A stretch of 64,000 bases of DNA from an uncultured Actinomycetes bacterium (lineage in GTDB: Bacteria > Actinomycetota > Acidimicrobiia > Acidimicrobiales > Acidimicrobilacustridaceae): positions 90,010 to 154,009 of the forward strand of contig CALEHQ010000010.1 of assembly GCA_937876315.1 (NCBI GenBank). Reading direction: 5' to 3'. Positions 62,133 to 64,000 of this stretch are shown here, in pieces (position 1 is the first letter of the stretch; each line of letters opens with the position of its first letter). The notes under the pieces are model-generated. The model was not told where the DNA came from. It saw nothing but the letters and a program-made list of their open reading frames with translations, and made no database searches. Both the position numbers and the translations under genes were made by a program.

Positions 62133-62876
62133 GTGGATCAGCTCTTTCCCCGACCCGTTGCCAATCTTGACCCTGTGGAACTTGTCGCGGCCGATACTCG
62201 AACCGCTCCGACGGATCGGCCATGGGTTCTGGTGAACATGGTCGCAAGTATCGATGGGGCCATCGAGGTTGAGGGTCGCTCAGGGGGCCTGAGCAGTCGG
62301 GCCGACAAGGCCATGTTTCATGCCTTGCGACAGCTCCCCGACGTGATCATGGCTGGGGCCGGAACTGTTCGGGTCGAAAATTACGGACCAGTGCAACTTG
62401 ATGCCGACGCACAAGCCCGCCGTGTTGCGCGCGGACAACAAGCGCTTCCGCGTCTCGCTGTGGTGAGTGGACGCGCCCATCTTGATCCGGCCTCACGACT
62501 GTTCAGCGACCCGACACAACGACCAATCGTGATCACGACAACGACTGCATCTTCCGATGCTGTCGACAAACTTCGCGATGTCGCCGACATCATTGTCGCC
62601 GGCTCAGACACTGTCGACCTTCGTGCTGCGTTTGCGCAACTTCGCGAGCAGGAAGTGAAAACGCTGTTATGCGAAGGCGGACCAACACTGAATAATCAGC
62701 TACTTCAAGACGATCTTGTTGATGAGTGGTGTCAGACAATCGCGCCCGTACTTACTGGCGGAAATACAGCACAACGTTCAACCACCTCACTGCCACAAGA
62801 TGCGCGGAGCCTTCAACTCGCACGCGTCATCGTTGAAGATGATGTGCTGTTGGTTCGTTACGCTCGCGAATCGTGA
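62133..62876 (+). CDS. RibD C-terminal-domain (DHFR-like) reductase
   Basis: 247-residue pyrimidine reductase-like protein. VLVNMVASIDGAIEVEGRSGGLSSRADKAMFHALRQLPDVIMAGAGTVRVENYGP is the NADPH- and substrate-binding core of the RibD C-terminal/dihydrofolate-reductase-like fold. LLCEGGPTLNNQLLQDDLVDEWCQTIAP is the second conserved part. Stand-alone forms of this domain occur in actinobacteria and some reduce riboflavin or F420 precursors; the true role is uncertain. GTG start, with no strong ribosome site visible. It overlaps nrdR tail to tail by 19 bp. Confidence 0.85.
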   Translation: MDQLFPRPVANLDPVELVAADTRTAPTDRPWVLVNMVASIDGAIEVEGRSGGLSSRADKAMFHALRQLPDVIMAGAGTVRVENYGPVQLDADAQARRVARGQQALPRLAVVSGRAHLDPASRLFSDPTQRPIVITTTTASSDAVDKLRDVADIIVAGSDTVDLRAAFAQLREQEVKTLLCEGGPTLNNQLLQDDLVDEWCQTIAPVLTGGNTAQRSTTSLPQDARSLQLARVIVEDDVLLVRYARES

Positions 62877-63337
62877 CGCTTTGGTTCGGTTGCTTTTGTT
62901 AGCAACGTGATCTCGCGCTGGAAATCTGCGGCATCATCGAAACCTTTGTAGACACTGGCGAAGCGCATATAGGCGACGTGGTCGATTTCACGCAGATGCT
63001 CTAAAACAGCGAAACCGACTTGCTCACTTGTCAGTTCGGGACCGAGCAGTCGGAGCTCCTCGGCAATTGAAGCCGCTGCTTGCTCGATGACATCTTCTTC
63101 AATTGGTCGGCCTTTGGCCGCAGCAGCAATGCCTTCGGTGATCTTTGCCTGTTCGAACGGCACACGATCACCGGATCGCTTGAGAACCATCAAAGGAACC
63201 AATTCAAGTCGTTCAAAGGTTGTAAACCGCGCGCCACAGGCCAGACATTCACGACGACGACGAATGGCATCACCATCGTCTGACTGTCGAGAATCGACGA
63301 CTTTGTCATCGAGGTGGGCACAAGCAGGACAACGCAC
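62858..63337 (-). CDS. nrdR: Transcriptional repressor NrdR
   Basis: 159-residue regulator of ribonucleotide reductase genes. A zinc ribbon uses Cys3, Cys6, Cys31 and Cys34, and is followed by the ATP-cone VPLMVLKRSGDRVPFEQAKITEGIAAAAKGRPIEEDVIEQ. It senses the ATP/dATP balance and binds paired boxes, which are present upstream of nrdJ at 61716 and 61758. The LysM gene upstream on the same strand is the usual actinobacterial neighbour. The tail overlaps the RibD-like gene by 19 bp. Confidence 0.96.
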   Translation of the reverse strand: MRCPACAHLDDKVVDSRQSDDGDAIRRRRECLACGARFTTFERLELVPLMVLKRSGDRVPFEQAKITEGIAAAAKGRPIEEDVIEQAAASIAEELRLLGPELTSEQVGFAVLEHLREIDHVAYMRFASVYKGFDDAADFQREITLLTKATEPKRHDSRA

Positions 63338-63431
63338 ACGTCGAAACTACTGCGAAGAACCTTATTTTTTGTGCCACGTCAGACACGGATGTTTGTCACA
63401 CGCCCTATGGAATGCGCCAGACACAACCGTG

Positions 63432-64000
63432 TCAGTCGACCAGACCGCTCACATTGATGTGCTGACCACGAGTGACACTGGTGCTGCCAACGCGCTCGAT
63501 GAGGCGATCGACCAAGCCACGAAGATCGCCATGTGGTTGGAGACGACGTGCAACTGACCAGAGCGAATCGCCAGATTGGACGATGATCTCGGTAGATGCC
63601 GCGACGGCCACCGGGGCCACAACCGGTGCAGACGCGCTCTGGGCGTCGGCACCGGCCGGGCTCGTGGTGTCGGCGGACGACGCCGGCGTGAAGGCAGCAG
63701 CGTCGGCACCGAGAAAGGGAACGATGCCCATCGCCGCAAAGGCGACGAGCACAGCAAGACCCAACCCCGCCAGCATGACTCGCACCGGACTGCGACGAGC
63801 CGCAGGAGCTGGGGCTACGGGCTCGGTCACCAGGTGCAGGTGACGGACAGGACGCCGAGGCTCGAAGGCCTCGGCACGGTTCCAGGGAGCGACCGACCCG
63901 GAGCCCTCGAGGAGGGGCTCAGCGAAATCGGCAGTGCCTCTTTGAGCAGTGCCTCTTTGAGCAGTGCCTCTTTGAGCAGTGCCTCTTTGAGCAGTGCCTC
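63432..64000 (-). CDS. LysM membrane protein, N terminus beyond the window
   Basis: The LysM domain IIVQSGDSLWSVARRLQPHGDLRGLVDRLIERVGSTSVTRGQHINV is at the C terminus. Before it come a transmembrane helix (VRVMLAGLGLAVLVAFAAMGIVPFL) and an Ala/Pro/Ser linker. A GTG at 63830 would start a 132-residue protein. The same frame stays open to the window edge with coding-like sequence (EPLLEGSGSVAPWNRAEAFEPRRPVRHLHLV) and then in-frame GTAQR repeats, so the gene is partial and its start is to the right. It would be a peptidoglycan-binding protein anchored in the inner membrane. The lexA gene expected next to it is not in the window. Confidence 0.8.
   Translation of the reverse strand, partial: GTAQRGTAQRGTAQRGTAQRGTADFAEPLLEGSGSVAPWNRAEAFEPRRPVRHLHLVTEPVAPAPAARRSPVRVMLAGLGLAVLVAFAAMGIVPFLGADAAAFTPASSADTTSPAGADAQSASAPVVAPVAVAASTEIIVQSGDSLWSVARRLQPHGDLRGLVDRLIERVGSTSVTRGQHINVSGLVD
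63931..64000. repeat. Tandem 15-bp repeat
   Basis: 4.7 copies of GCAGTGCCTCTTTGA at the window end, identical to each other. Each unit reads GTAQR in the frame of the minus-strand LysM gene, so the period preserves coding. Confidence 0.95.

Noticed and set aside
63338..63431. NrdR box in front of nrdR
   Set aside because: ACACGGATGTTTGTCA resembles one only with an inserted base and has no partner box.
63931..64000. CRISPR array
   Set aside because: The 15-bp units are contiguous without spacers and keep a coding frame.

Overview
The window looks like a chromosomal segment of an actinobacterium, most likely Acidimicrobiia or a near relative. This is inferred from gene content: two F420/luciferase-like oxidoreductases, many steroid-type SDR, FadE and FadD genes, a class II ribonucleotide reductase with nrdR and a LysM protein beside it, and moderately high GC with GGAGG/GGGGA ribosome sites. 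No rRNA, tRNA, CRISPR array, phage gene or insertion sequence was seen. Except for its right end, the window is a catabolic island of tightly packed, often ATGA-overlapping genes.

Region 1 (26-13909) is steroid C/D-ring catabolism. A minus-strand operon reads echA20-, ipdA-, ipdB- and ipdC-like genes, a MaoC hydratase, an unknown AttH/CrtC-like protein, a sulfatase and a radical-SAM sulfatase-maturating enzyme. Divergent from it are an SDR and a phosphotransferase-fold gene. Facing these are ipdF- and fadE30-like genes and an amidohydrolase. The order matches what I remember of the mycobacterial KstR2 region.

Region 2 (14067-19736) is a branched-chain-amino-acid-type ABC transporter: a small two-helix protein, LivF, LivG, a fused LivH-LivM permease and a lipoprotein binding protein. 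A second copy without a binding protein lies at 34144-38337. Both copies share a bipartite upstream element, which suggests co-regulation.

Region 3 (19747-33294) carries an SDR, a zinc alcohol dehydrogenase, an aldehyde dehydrogenase, a D-aminoacylase-type amidohydrolase and a FadE26/FadE27-like dehydrogenase pair. It also has a seven-gene plus-strand operon: catalytically dead SDR, SDR, LLM enzyme, unknown two-lobed protein, two paralogous epimerase-family genes and another SDR. A 3-alpha-hydroxysteroid-dehydrogenase-like SDR faces its end.

Region 4 (38445-56037) has an acyl-CoA ligase with a MarR regulator, a second phosphotransferase-fold gene, a TetR regulator, three amidohydrolase-2 paralogues, a second FadE pair, a FadD19-like ligase, an LLM enzyme, an SDR, a thiolase-like protein lacking thiolase catalytic residues, an epoxide-hydrolase-like protein and a family III CoA transferase. 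A 15-bp palindrome recurs in front of two amidohydrolase-type genes, at 23296 and 52192.

Region 5 (56109-64000) is less catabolic: a frameshifted peptidoglycan-binding lipoprotein, an HSL-type esterase, a methyltransferase, nrdJ with a long structured leader, NrdR boxes and a DnaA-box cluster, a RibD-like reductase, nrdR, and a LysM membrane protein running off the window through in-frame 15-bp repeats.

Together the genes fit uptake and breakdown of steroid-like compounds, possibly sulfated ones. Transport specificity, the amidohydrolase substrates and the unknown proteins remain inference.
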